Of a stretch of DNA of 64,000 bases, positions 45,255 to 64,000 are shown piece after piece; position 1 is the stretch's first letter, and each line of letters opens with the position of its first letter. Position numbers and translations under genes: made by a program. The notes under the pieces were generated by a model, which did no database searches, had not been told where the DNA came from, and was given only the letters and a program-made list of their open reading frames with translations. The DNA is from Watersipora subatra (taxonomy: Eukaryota > Bryozoa > Gymnolaemata > Cheilostomatida > Watersiporidae). The DNA lies in contig NC_088714.1 in assembly GCF_963576615.1 (NCBI RefSeq), positions 45,975,772-46,039,771 on the forward strand, in the 5' to 3' direction.

Positions 45255-47260
45255 TTATAGTAAACATTGCTAATTATAACTCAGAGGGGAGCTAGCCTCG
45301 AGACTGCCACACCAAAGCCTTAGGATCTGATGGAAAACAAGTTAAGAATGACTTCTCCTACTACATCTTGACCTCCTAATTGTACACACTATAATTACAA
45401 GGTCTTATAATACGTACACTGTAATGACAGTGTACATATTTTTTAGCCTACATACAATGATGAAGTCTGCTAAAATAAACCATAGCTATAGCAAACTCTG
45501 TATAAATTATTGGAGTTTAGCATAGCTCGGCCCTGGTGTATGATTACTACTGTACCAGCACACGCATGTGCAGAAAAATTATCTCAAACACAGTACTGTC
45601 ACTGCACTGTATTTGTATTGTACAAAAACTGTGCTGTTGCAATTCCTTTAATTAATGGTCATCTATGGTCATTATGGTCATCCATGATGAACTTTCTAGT
45701 TCCAGACCAGCAAACATCTCATTACATGTATTCCAGGTTATCAGTAAATTGTTAGTTATCATATGTTAGTAGTTGTCTGCTACCGCTTCACACTACACAG
45801 AGAAGATAAGTCTGTGCTAACCTTGCTATAATTTGGTGAACAAGAATGTTACTAAAATACTTGAAAACGGTTTTCTCTTTGCGGGTCCAAAATTTATTGC
45901 ACTTTTTGACAAGAAATCTTCATGCAGCACATTTTGTGTCATGGAATGATAACAGTAATCAATAACAAAGGGAATACAAACGCATCGCAAAGGCAGTGAT
46001 TTTCTGGCATAGCTGACAAACTCAAGTCACTCTGAATCAGTAATAATGTCATCAAAAAACGAGTAAGTTTATATCAAAAGTGATAATAGTCAACAAGGAG
46101 CTCTATAAAAGTTAGATATACAAATACACAGATATGGAAGCTACAGATCTTTGATGACCGCCCCAGCCTTTCTCTCAAGCCACAGCAGACTTCCTGCAAC
46201 AAAAGGTAACAGTGATTACTGAAAGAGCTAAGGCTAAACAAACTAGGAGACACAAATCTAAGAACTTTAGCTATCAGCCCAATGCAAACTATTCGCATTG
46301 CACTAATGGAAGAGTGCCCAGAAGAAAACTGTATTTGCCCAAAAGCACCGGCCAGAGAGGAAAGCTTTGAAAAAAAACAGACTACAGAGAATTATCAATA
46401 TCATTATTAGCACATGGTGAACAGTGGAGTTAGCTGAGCCAACCGGCTATGGACATGGTTTGCTGACCTATTGACTTCTAACACCCTTGTATAGGAAACA
46501 CTACAGCAGATCAGATGTGAAACGCTTGATTTGAGCATTTTAACCACGATCAGGTTTTGACGATTTTAATCGGGAAACATCCTGACAGTCAGATCCCCTC
46601 AAACATAAAATAGAATCACAAATGATAGAAAAATACCGATACTGTCTGATAGCATCTACTCAGATTTAGCATAAGTTCGCCTCCAAAACCATTCATAAAA
46701 ACGCTCTGTGTTTCATTCAATCTGTTGAACAGCCCAAAAAAACGTGAGTGCTAACAGCTACAAATAACCTCAGACAAAATTCAAGCCAATGCTCTGAATC
46801 AATAGAATCATAATTTATAAAATAGAGTGTCTTTTTAAACTCCATCTACAAAGAGAGGTGTAGCCCTGATGCAGAGGCAGACAGCTCGCAGGTAAAAGCG
46901 GTGATAAAGACACTCAATATATTTCACTCTCACCTAAATAATGCAAACATCAATATAACGTAACTTATTTATTTTCAGTATTTACTATTTTCTTACATTT
47001 TATTTTTATTTCTTTATTTATTATTTTATTTCAGTCTCTGCATGTTTTTTCTTCACAACTTTTATTTGTAAAAAAAATTTTGAGTATCATAAGTTAGACA
47101 CTACTTTTGGTGTCAAATCAAAATTTTGCAGAACCTTTTTATGTTGGGAAATCTTTATATTAAGGCAATAATGATCAAAAATTTAAGTACAAGCATGTAT
47201 GGATGAAATCCAACAAATTTGGAACTTTGATTCCATAAACGGAAACAGTCAAGTAGAACA
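45255..47260. other. No gene recognised
   Basis: Intergenic sequence 3' of ferrochelatase. Small palindrome at 45413-45438 (gtacactgta ... tacagtgt-type). No recognisable exon. Confidence 0.45.
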
Positions 47261-47263
47261 ATT

Positions 47264-47395
47264 GCAGATTCTGTTTCAGTTAGCATGAGAACCTTGCTAT
47301 CTATAGCAGGAGTGCATTAGCACATCCAAGTGCAGATTCTCAGTGTCAGTTAGCATGAGAACCTTGCTATCTATAACAGAGGTTCATGAGTACAT
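47264..47395. repeat. Two-copy ~67-bp direct repeat
   Basis: gcagattct followed by cagttagcatgagaaccttg and ctatctata occurs at 47264 and again at 47331, just downstream of the last ferrochelatase exon. Confidence 0.85.
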
Positions 47396-47467
47396 ACCAC
47401 TATGCTTTACGCATTACCTCACCTTGCATGGATAGATCAAGGAATATAAAGAAAAACAACTAGCCGC

Positions 47468-54092
<6,625 letters not shown>

Positions 54093-54329
54093 GGTCAACC
54101 CTAGGAAGAGCAATATGACTTGGAGCTGAGAAAATATTATTTGCTACCAAGAGTTTCGAATTAATATCTCTTCATCAAATAGTATCAGTTTTGGAAAAAA
54201 CAGCAAAGCATAAATGTTAAAAACACACGATATGAATGGTGTGCAAACACTTTCATTTGCAACTAGAATAGTTGCCTAGTGTTTTGAATCTTTCACCAAA
54301 TTCATCAGGAGAATTTAGAGATTAATTTA

Positions 54330-54450
54330 GAGCTACAGTAGAAGTTGTGTCTTTGAAGAACCATCCAGGATTCAAGCCTGCAACTTTCAACTTCGTGGAC
54401 CTACATTCTAACACCTGTGCCAATGAGACACCGTCAACCACTTCAGAATA
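54330..54450 (-). repeat. tRNA-related retroposon fragment, copy 6
   Basis: On the minus strand: gtggttgacggtgtctcattg and box-B-like ggcttgaatcct (54370-54381). Lies upstream of ferrochelatase exon 1. Too diverged to be a tRNA gene. Confidence 0.45.
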
Positions 54451-54469
54451 ATTATGCACATAGTAATTT

Positions 54470-57400
54470 GCTGTGCTCTATTGGCATACCTGACGATCTC
54501 TCACAGCGTACTAGACAGCGAAGGTACTAGTTATTGTAACAGAGGAACAAAATGAGAGTAGCAATTGAAAATTAAATAAAAAAATTCAGCATCAACAAAA
54601 TACAGTTCAACGTAACAGCAGGTGGCTGCTTTGGGATTATTGTAAAAAGAATGACGAAGCTTATCCAAACTCAAATTCCATTAGCCTATTTAAACTTTGC
54701 TGCAGGATGAGAAATCAGAGTTATAACAATGAACTGTAGTAATTGGCTCCCACAGGACTAGTTCAAATCTGTAAGTCTAATACTCAATAGACAAACAACA
54801 ATCAAATAATTTGATTCTGACCAAAATATGCACAGTAGAAGTTTTATTCCAAACACTCTGGGAGAGAGCAGGCCAAAATCTAGTAAGATGATTTGCATGT
54901 AGGTACTTGTAATAAGCATCATAATACAATAATAAAACAAAAATATTTGAACAACTTGCTTAGTGTGATTTCAAAAAGCAATGAAAAACACCAAAGCGTA
55001 TAAATACTTTTATAATTTAATCAAATACTATTTCTGTTTAACAAACATTCAGACTTAAGATTCTGCAATAAGGATAATAACAATAACAACATAATTGGTA
55101 TGATGTTTTAAAAAGCATCCCTTTTAAAAACACAAAGAGTAAAATGTCCACTTGCTACTAGATAAGTTAGTTAATTTCAAACCTATATTACAACTCTCCC
55201 TTGCTTGACATTGCCACGAAGAAATGTCATTCGGAAATTTTGTTCTTTTCCATGTAAAATATGTCAATAGGGAAAACTTCAAGGTTGGTTGAATTGTATT
55301 AAAGTATAAGCATTTAGTGTATATCACTTCTGAGACGTTACCATCAAGTACCCAAAAGCTTCTTTCGTGTGCTTACAGCTTTCACAAAAACTGCCATGTT
55401 TCATGACAAAAGTTAACAGCTGAGTTCTTTAAGGGTATGATAGTCAGAGGAGAACTAGCCCCTAGATAAAGGAGATTTACAGACAGATTTACACCCATTT
55501 ATACTTCAAACTCGTTAGCAGTGAGTCAACTGGTAATCGGATGCTACTTAATTAAATCATTAGTGCCCAAAAAACTTGTGAATGATCAGGTTGTACAGAA
55601 TATTGCATAAACATACTACCATACACATTATATATGCTACTATGCTTAGCACTACACTTACAGAAATGTATATGCATCAGAGACATAAAAAATGTGACAA
55701 TTTGCTAAATGGCACAGATACCAGAAAATACATTTTAATAGGTTTAGGTTTAATACGATTGGCCTAAAATATTCAAGTGAAATGAATTAATAGCTTTCCT
55801 CAATATGAGGCAGAAGCAATAGATCAGTGTGTGTAGAGACAGGAAGTTTGAATTTGATACTGAAAAGGAATGATACCATCAGTACCTATTAAGTGGATAC
55901 TTTTCATATTGGCAAACTTTCCACCAGTAAAGTTTACTGCATAAAGTCAAGAGTTTGAGTGATATTATGGTCCTTATTCTAGTCTTTATTTGTATCCAGA
56001 ATTGTGTTACTATTGAAATGAGCCATATATGAAAAGGTCTTGAAATACTACATCTGCAACTTCTCATTTAATAAATGAAGTATGCATAGAGCTAAACGGT
56101 AGATGCTGAAACCAATTTGTTGATTGAGAACTATTTAGCTAATTCTTTGCTGAACACTAGAACCCTATACATGTGAATGCTCAATAGTACACAAAATTCT
56201 TATACATTAAAATCCTTAAACTCTTATCCAGTTATTTGAAATGACTCATTTTATTACTTTTCAATATGATAGAAGAGCCTTTACTTCCTCTTTATCTAAA
56301 GTGTTTGGTAAAGAGAATTCTATTCATTCTGTATTTCCAAACTGCACCTATATTAGTTGCTAAATGTTAATTGTGGAGTTGATGTCTAATGCGTGTGTGC
56401 TTGCACATAGTGTGCCGTAAAACAGTCTACCATATGGAAAATGCCGCATTCATTAGCTATATCCCATCCATCTCTGTCCATGCTTGTGGCTAATAGATTT
56501 TATTCAGTTTAAAGAAACGCCTTACACTCATGGAGATTTATGTTTCCTGTTACTTTCTTCAGTCATCTCACTTCACCTTTCTAGATTTTTTACTGTTTTA
56601 TTTAACTTCCAATATTGGATATAATTTCTAGCATGGTACAACAGTTAATGTCTTTAAAAGTTCTTAACTGATGTCTCAATAATTTTTAATTGTGTACAGT
56701 AGTTATTTCAAACACCTTTGAGACACTCTCCAGTAGGGTAGTGATAGTTCTTTATTTTTGATACTAAGAATTAAAAAGTATATACATTAATTTGTCTAAA
56801 TATAATGGCTAGCAAAAAATTTATTTCTACCTATTCTCAATCACTAAACATGCTTATGGTTGCAGTAAAAACTCACTTGTAACATGCAGCTTCTTTAATT
56901 TTGAAAAATGATAGTCATTTTATTTATTTTAATTTTAGATTTGAGCCAAAAAACTTTAATATCAATGATAGAAAGTAGCAAAGCTCAAGAACAAAACAAT
57001 ATGTAGGCATGGCATTGTCATTATAAAACTTTATAGGCCTAAGGCCTACTTAATTATTCCAGACAACATAAAATCAACTAATCATCTTCAATTGCACTTG
57101 TTCAGAGTACTTTAGCATACTTTGAACAGTTTAACAACAATATCTTATCCCGTCAAGTTAAAAAATAATATGCGCATTGATCCTAAAACTTTATAAAGTT
57201 TGTTTTTGTAGACAAACCAGAATAGAAAATGTTTTCCTACAAAAAAACAATTTCATGTTTACAGTTTTGCAAACAGCTGAGTAATGCATATTGCAGATTA
57301 CTGCTTAGCTACTATCCAAAGCGATAAAGTTGTTTGTCTGTGATATAGTGGAACTGGGACTCTCATAAAATATTGATATATTATCAACTACTTGTCTGGT

Positions 57401-58300
57401 CTTATTAGTTGTAGTTGTTCAATTTGTAAGTACGTAAACAATTTTCTTTCAAAACTTCGCAAATAAACAAATAATAAAATGAGAGCAATTACGAGTAAAA
57501 TACAGGTAAATAAGGCGTGAAAGGTTTACTCAAATATCGCCCTACTACTGCAATCAAAACTTGATGTCCTCCTAGTCAACCTAACTGTGCAAATACTAAC
57601 TGCGTTTTCACGCATCAGACAAAAAATTATCGTGCTTTTGCTGATCGCTGAGAATTAAAACAACAAAGAAAAGTAATTCGCAGTCTTTTTCACGAATTGG
57701 AGAAAAAACTGACCAGTATGACTTGCAACGTTTCAATTGCGTCCTAAGATTTTTGTGCATGCACGTACGATTAATGGTGCTTTACCACGACGCCCCGTCA
57801 CACTTTGAGATCTCAATACCACGGCTTATAAAACAAGTAGCCTAAGATCTTTGGTCGACAAATTCTAACTTATAGAATTTACTTCAGTATTTTCTACAGT
57901 ACATCATCATTAGCAAAACAAATCCATCATCAAAAGCATATAAAAATTGTGAACGCGTTATTGGAGTAAATCTCTAGTTCTGTGAAATTCTCCAAAGTGT
58001 GATCATTTAATATGAGTTAGTTTTGTGGTATTAAAGAGAGAATAACTCTCTCTGAAAGTAAATAAATAAAACGATCAGCCAAGAACTGCTTAAAGAGGAT
58101 CTAGCTAGTGTATTACCAAACCATAATTACTTGCATGTCTGCTGTGCCATTAGCCATTACCACAACTAAAAGCACCTCTAGAATAATCATTTTCAAAAAG
58201 CTTACTGGTGTATGGATTTATGGTGATTTTTCCGAAATTCTATTGGTCGTAATACACATTTGCCAAAAGGCCATTTGTCAAAGTTCAAGCCTTTCGTCGA
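54470..58300. other. Intergenic stretch without recognised gene
   Basis: Upstream of ferrochelatase; its promoter should lie at the left end of this stretch but no core element could be singled out. Remaining short frames have no domains or splice partners. Confidence 0.5.
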
Positions 58301-58645
58301 AGTTAGTTAGTAATCTTTTACAGTGTATTTTGCTGATAGCAAAATAACAAAAAGCCCCTATTAGCAAGCATATTATCAAATAAAATGAAAATTGTAAAAG
58401 TAACCTGAATGCAAGATAGTAGTGAACCATTCATGTTTAGTTTGAGATTATTTGTGTGAGAGAAAATTTCCATGAGAGGATGATTTCAAATAAGTAATGC
58501 AAGATAACTTATACAAAAATAAATTGATTGATACTATATACAAGGGTTCACATCTGAAGAATAGATTCTCTATGAGTATTGATTGTGGCAAGATTGGTTG
58601 GTAATTAATAATTGGATGACTATAATAGCGTCTGTATCATCAGTC
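58300..58645 (+). repeat. Left arm of a ~330-bp inverted repeat
   Basis: Recurs reverse-complemented at 61195-61490. Strong blocks: gcatattatcaaataaaat, ttcatgtttagtttgaga, gattctctatgagtattgat, ttggatgactataata. Similarity fades at the outer end. Confidence 0.85.
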
Positions 58646-59629
58646 TGTGTAAGTATTGTCAGGGTTTGAAACGATAGATGACCAATAAGTCAAAAGAAGT
58701 AATAAATTGTGGGATCACGGAACACCACAACTGCTTCAAAACATTGCACTAAGCACGGCGATACATCAACAAGCAAACATGGAAATCTAGGGCAATCGCT
58801 ATGTTGCCAGAAATATCAAGCATGGGAGTTGTCCTACCATCACAACTGATGCAATGTGAATATGGGACATTAGTTGGATTAGGAGTTGTCTGATCAATAT
58901 AATGAAAAGCTTATGAATGAAAAACAGCACAAAATGGCTACTAAATCATTATTATTATTGACCAATACCACATAATATGAAAAATGCTAACTGGCTACAA
59001 CAATTACTATTGGCTATTCAGTGAATCAAACAACTCTCAGAGTTTCAAGCACAAGGAGTGGGTATATCACCAATATTACAGGAGCCAGCTAGATTTATGA
59101 CTTGTTGGAGCGAAGTAGCAGTCAGCATGCATCAGATCAGCAACCAGTCATCAGCGAGACAATTGTTTACAACACTTTATTCATTATATTTTGATATAGC
59201 TTATAAGGTAATATCATTTTAGTCTAGAAAATGTTGTATTGTATAGCAGTAGAAAAATATAGCATAACTTTTCATTAACTAAGATATTGTATTTTATGCA
59301 AAAAGACTGACGAAATGGTTGTGAAAAGAATGGCATAAAATGACAACATGTTTCTCGCTTCATATAAATTGCTAACTAGTAGCGTCTTAGAATGAGGATT
59401 ACTGCAAAATTAATTTCACAATGCTACTCCTATTAGTTTTTGGGTTATGGCCAGTTTTGTAAAATTTGTTGCTGCACATTGAACATTTTTCGCTTGGCGT
59501 CATGGGATTCCAAAAACAGAAAGGAATTTTAGCTCACTGCAGAGAATCTGAAACAAAAATTATGCAGGAAATGATGCAAAAACCACATGCAAAACACAAC
59601 CAACCAATAACCTTTGGCAATGACTCAAT

Positions 59630-59920
59630 AACATGTATAAAAGAGGGGCAAAATCGACGAGAAAGCAGCGAGAAGCTGGCAGTGAGCCAGACAGCAGAAG
59701 AAAGGCACAAGAAAGGAGAAGATTAACAGAAGCTCAAGATAGCCAAGGAGCTGGCAGCAAACAGCTTGCCGAGGAAATCCACAGCAGATTCGATTCACCC
59801 AAAGAGGTGGCAAGCCATAAAGCCCTGAGAAGAGAGCTTATTCAGCCCCCAGTCAGCAGAAAGAGCTACCACTGCGGCATAATAGATAAATACTCATTGA
59901 GCCTACTAAGGCCATAACAT
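59630..59920 (+). other. GC-richer patch, possible solo LTR
   Basis: Starts with a TATA-like tgtataaaagagg, then a purine-rich block (agcgagaagctggcagtgag...). Base composition unlike its neighbours and organisation like the GC-rich half of the LTRs at 9.1 and 43.4 kb, but I found no firm sequence match. Confidence 0.3.
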
Positions 59921-60689
59921 ATAGGGCTAAGTATACTAGCATATGGTTATTTTTGTTTGAGCTAGTGAATCTTGACAGAATAATTGTTATTTTGACTTTT
60001 TGAAGAAAATAGAGTTCATAGACATTTGGAAACAAACTACTGTGGTGTTATTGTCAATTATAAATTTATAAGATAATTACTTGCAGACAGTTGTAGACCT
60101 CAAAATACTAACACTATGTGTTGTGAGCATTGATATTTGGGCTCATCATTGGCTACAGTGCGATACTGTCAAAACAATTTCAAGGAAAGTTATAGTAGTG
60201 CCCATTTCCATTGATTTATTTATTGGCTGAATTTTGCTTTATAGCAACTTTCTGATTTTGTGGGGCAGAAGTGCCACTGTGTCTGTGGTCAAAATTTGTC
60301 TTGGGAGAAATTTAATTCAAGGTCCAGAGCTAACCTATTACACATAGAACCATAGAACCGTTGTATTATTTACTCAAAGGAAACACAAAAGAGCAATACA
60401 TTCTATATTATTATTCAAGCAGCAAATAATTATTACAATTATTATAACAAAACTATTCATATATTAATTATTGATTCAATTTTAAATATGTAATTTTTAA
60501 ATTTCTCTCTTGACAGTATCATTGATGTTAACTTTCATGGTTTATCTGCAGTGGGTTAATTATGTTTTCAATTGAATCGGCCACTTTCATGTAAAAATTT
60601 TAGCAGAAGTTGATTCTATTTGATTCTATTCAATTCTAGCGGATGTTGATAGTTGTGAGGGTTAGGGAATTTTTTTTTCTTAGATATGT

Positions 60690-60902
60690 CTAATTGCTGC
60701 ATATGTATAGGTAAAGGTCTACTGTTTCGTCCTCATCCAGGTATGTGCATGTTGGTGTAAATGTTAAATTGAGTTTGTATAAGTGATATTGTAAGGTTGT
60801 GTAGCCTGTGAAGAGCCCGGTTAAAATTGATATTTGTGTTTTGGTAATATAAGTGTTTAGTTTAAAAAAGTTTAGATATAGGAAATGTTTAGTTTTGGTC
60901 AA
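60690..60902 (-). pseudogene. Possible non-LTR retrotransposon C-terminal scrap
   Basis: Encodes LTGLFTGYTTLQYHLYKLNL followed by CTYLDEDETVD, resembling the end of jockey/CR1-type reverse transcriptases (TGH..L..HL, then C..C..EET..H). Very short, with no flanking reverse transcriptase. Confidence 0.4.
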
Positions 60903-61194
60903 AATTTTAGGCTATTGGTCAAAAACTCAAATGGCTTAGTCAAAAATAATAATATTGGACAAAAACATTAATAATTATAATAATAGTAAGTTTTTATTTG
61001 CTAGTTAACTTTATCTTCAACTTAGTAATAGTCTAGCTTTACAATTAGGCAACGCATCAAGTAAGTAAATTATATTGCTTAGAATTATCTCCACATGTAG
61101 TTTAAAATCAAAAACTTGAAACTATTAAATGCGCAATATTTAATTTTCATTTAATTTGTATTTAATATTTAATTAATTTAACAACTATATACCC

Positions 61195-61490
61195 ATATCA
61201 GTCCGAGACAGATGATACAGACCATATTATAGTCATCCAATTAATAATTAACAATCAATCTTGCCACAATCAATACTCATAGAGAATCTAGTCTTCAAAT
61301 AAATTTGCTCGCATAACTTATTTGAAGTCATCCTCTCATGTAAATTTTATTGTAATTTTTACACAAATAGTCTCAAACTAAACATGAATTGTTCATTACT
61401 ATTTTGCATTCAGGATACATTTACAATTTCTATTTTATTTGATAATATGCCTGCAAATAGAAATTTTTTGTTATTCTGTTATTAGCAAAA
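61195..61490 (-). repeat. Right arm of a ~330-bp inverted repeat
   Basis: Partner of 58300-58645. The two arms enclose about 2.5 kb. Interpreted as a foldback element or inverted duplication; no transposase was recognised inside. Confidence 0.85.
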
Positions 61491-61498
61491 TAAAAGAT

Positions 61499-61885
61499 TA
61501 CCAACAAACATATCAGTCCGGCTCACCATGCCACAACATACACCCCATGCACATATGCACCTGTTTAATGGAAGAAGAAACAGCGAATCACTATATGAAC
61601 CTCTGTGCAGACTATGATGTTGCCAGAGTTGATAATAACCCCTCGACACAAAACTGGGAATCAGATGTTCTAACAATACGCAATCTAGATGACAGCCAAG
61701 ACCAGGCTTTAACAAGGCTATACCTCCACTGGGGAGTAACTGGCAACACTAAAACCTATAGTTACAAACTAGTGCTTGAGGTTTGGTTTTGCGATGACTT
61801 GGGCCGTCTGTTGTTAATGGAATGGAAACTAGAGCCACAGACACCAAATCTCAGAGGACACAGCACAATCACTCATGGAATATAA
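61499..61885 (+). pseudogene. Fragment with a non-LTR reverse-transcriptase-like cysteine motif
   Basis: The frame contains CTCLMEEETANHYMNLC, similar in layout to the cysteine/histidine motif near the end of many LINE proteins. The following ~80 residues (ending THGI) are not recognised. It starts inside the right arm of the inverted repeat. Low certainty. Confidence 0.3.
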
Positions 61886-62318
61886 ACCTCAAAAATTGCC
61901 AATCTAATATTCATACAATTTTTATTTTTAAGTATCATTCTGTATATATTATATTATCATCACAATATTATATCATTATAACACTGTAAAAATCTGTACA
62001 GGAACAATTACACTGTAGATTGTATTTATATACCTCAAATATTAACCTTTCATCTTGGCCCGCAAAAAGGAGCATTTTTCTGTTTTTGTTTATGTATTAT
62101 TTTTAATCAATAAAGAGTTCATCATCATCACTCATGTCTGTCATTACCGTTTTTGCTATCGAAAGTCAGCGGCTGATGTTGTCAGGCAGGAAAATCAATA
62201 TAGTAATCTGAAATCGATAAATTTACGTTTAGTTTGTACGTCCATTTTTAAACTTCTATTTTGTATTTCCCATCATTGGTCATTGCTTGAGAAATTTGTT
62301 AGTAACATCTGGAGCAAA

Positions 62319-63809
62319 ATGGCAGTAAAGACCTACAAGTTGACTTATTTTAACCTGCGAGCAAGGAGAGAGCCTGCTAGGACTATGTTTACTAGGGCTG
62401 GCCAAAAGTTTGAAAACATCAGGGTTCTGCCTCAAAACTGGGAGAATGTGAAACCAGGTAAAGTAACTAAATCTTTTTAAGGCTGTATTTGGTTTTAGCT
62501 ATAGTGCTACACGATTCTTTCTAGCTGGATTACTTGTATAGATGGAAGGTTTACATTGTTAGATACTGCAAATTTTAGTTCTACAATTTCCTGTGTTTTA
62601 CCAGTGCTAATATAATCGTCCTTGCTATTGTTGTTATTATTGTTATTACTTAATAACAGTAATAACAACAGTAAGAGTTACTGATAGTGGCTGATCAACT
62701 AATCTTTTGATTTGACTTTATTTACTTTTCAGAAATTTCTCTTGAATTTCTTCTTATCTTACAAACGTCAAGGGGAATGATTTGTCAAACACCAGTTATT
62801 AATTATTATGTTGCTGAGAAAACTGGTGAGAGATGAGATTTCAACTTTTGTAGCACATTTTAAGGTCTATTGCCTTTTCTGTTTCAACTGGTGCATAATA
62901 GCATTCTGAATTTTATTACTAATGTTACCAATTACCAATATTTAAACCCACTTTTGAGTTTATAAAGTAGAGCTAATATCCAATTGCAATTGCATAATTT
63001 TCTCAACAACTGCTGTCAACGAACTGTCACTATCTACTTATCAAATAAGATAAATACGTAACAGTTGATTGGTTAGCTATCTTGGTTCATTGATTAGAAT
63101 TTATTGATTATTTAGGAAAGCACAAGAAAGTGAAACTTACATATGTCTCCGTGTTAACTTTTAATATACACGCAATAGACTCCTCTACTACAGCGATCAA
63201 CTGGCGAGCATCGCTTTTTAAATGAATAAAGAAACTCTTAAAAACTGATTATCAGAAACATTAAAAATTGTAATATGTTGTTTCGTCCACTTTTTGCTGC
63301 TACCAAATGGTTGAGATTTGATTCATTGCCTAATATCACCTGCTACATGTATATTTGTAGGTTATCTACCAGATGGTGCGTTTGAGAGGGTTCATTGTAA
63401 TTCCGTATTGCACACTCTGAATGACCTGAGTGCCTTTGTAAGCAAAAATGTCTTTTTGTCGGAACTGTGTAAGGTGAGCCTGACAGGCCTCATTACTTAA
63501 TCAAGAGTAGGAAAAGTTTGCTGAGCCTCAGAAAACCAGTTGAGATATAATACTTCGGACAGCTTATCTGAAAATAAACTTTTGAATTATTGATTTACAT
63601 GCTGTTTTCTACATGACTAAAACATTTAACTTTGACAATCCGACATTCGGTGGTATAAAACATGTTATCCGACTTATGCTTTACAGCATTATCCATCACC
63701 TGACAATATTGAAGAATTAAAGTAGCAAGCCAGATGTGAACTTAAAAAAAATACTAAGTTTATACAAGGTTTATCGAGAGAAGGAAGCAAGTTCATATTT
63801 GGTGACAAG
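62319..63809 (+). pseudogene. Glutathione S-transferase, sigma-like, with premature stop (5' part)
   Basis: Four exons are visible: 62319-62457, 62733-62825, 63361-63473, 63687-63809, all with GT/AG borders and fitting phases; the rest lies beyond the window. Exon 1 begins MAVKTYKLTYFNLRARREPA, the sigma-class N-terminal strand with its catalytic Tyr (YFN). Exon 2 ends with GMICQTPVINYYVAEKT, the glutathione-site helix; the usual PFGxLPxL before it reads LEFLLIL and lacks the cis-proline, an odd change. Exon 4 has an in-frame TAG (63723-63725) between EELK and QARCEL, while the frame then continues to FIFGDK. Sigma GSTs conjugate glutathione or isomerise prostaglandin H. Either a decaying gene or a sequence error; fold and exon layout are otherwise intact. 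Confidence 0.75.
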
Positions 63810-63928
63810 GTAAACAAAAACCATGTGTTCCTATGAAATGCAGATTATTTACTGGCTAGTAATATACAATTACCTTGGCGCTACTCACAAATAGTTAGTC
63901 TAATGATTATAATATGAAGCAATTTTAG

Positions 63929-64000
63929 TGACTACTAGTATGGAGTTAACTTACTGACTACTAGTATGGAGTTAACTTAATGACTACTAGTATGGAGTTC
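63929..64000. repeat. 26-bp tandem repeat running off the window
   Basis: tgactactagtatggagtta acttac repeats at 63929, 63955 and 63981. It lies in the intron after GST exon 4; total length unknown. Confidence 0.9.

Noticed and set aside
54758..55767. Short frames upstream of ferrochelatase
   Set aside because: No domains, no codon-use signal and no splice-compatible neighbours.
61439..61885. A new 148-aa host gene
   Set aside because: Starts inside an inverted-repeat arm and carries only a LINE-like cysteine motif; no evidence for expression or splicing.

Overview
This is nuclear DNA from an invertebrate animal. It is AT-rich, carries spliced genes with GT/AG introns, and is crowded with transposable elements. 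Three host genes can be recognised: a tandem-domain scavenger-receptor (SRCR) gene, mitochondrial ferrochelatase, and a sigma-like glutathione S-transferase. Gene content and the BEL/Pao, Ty3/gypsy, pogo and tRNA-related retroposon mix suit a marine invertebrate, probably a lophotrochozoan (mollusc, bryozoan or similar), but the species cannot be fixed from the sequence.

Layout. (1) 1-6029: a 6 kb foldback DNA element with ~700 bp terminal inverted repeats, filled with decayed nested insertions (minus-strand gypsy remains, a hAT-like MITE, a tRNA-related retroposon). (2) 6267-27496, minus strand: six exons of an SRCR gene. Each SRCR domain is built from three exons (N, middle, C), and the same genomic cassette is present twice. 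The compact copy is 6150-9840. The other, 10045-27500, is inflated by an old gypsy element (10787-17711), a pogo/Tigger-like element (17991-20062), a 53-bp minisatellite and a rearranged BEL/Pao element (22144-26709). (3) 27500-36450: repeat-rich DNA with a very young Ty3/gypsy element (29585-34208) whose two 243-bp LTRs are identical by eye; it sits inside a pair of ~135-bp inverted repeats. (4) 36451-41098: a decayed gypsy element behind a 58-bp palindrome. (5) 41100-45250: clustered copies of a composite retroposon with an internal tRNA-like module, simple repeats and a solo LTR. (6) 47468-54092, minus strand: the complete eight-exon ferrochelatase coding sequence (396 aa), with a minisatellite and a large palindrome in its introns. 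(7) 54470-58300: no gene recognised. (8) 58300-61490: an inverted-repeat pair with LINE-like scraps. (9) 62319 to the right edge, plus strand: first four exons of a glutathione S-transferase gene with an in-frame TAG in exon 4.

The host genes have no evident functional link. The main story is element-driven remodelling of introns. The most unusual structure is the BEL element, where the 5' part (gag and most of the protease region) is replaced by a 310-bp inverted copy of its own reverse-transcriptase segment, while the element still has clean ends and a target-site duplication.
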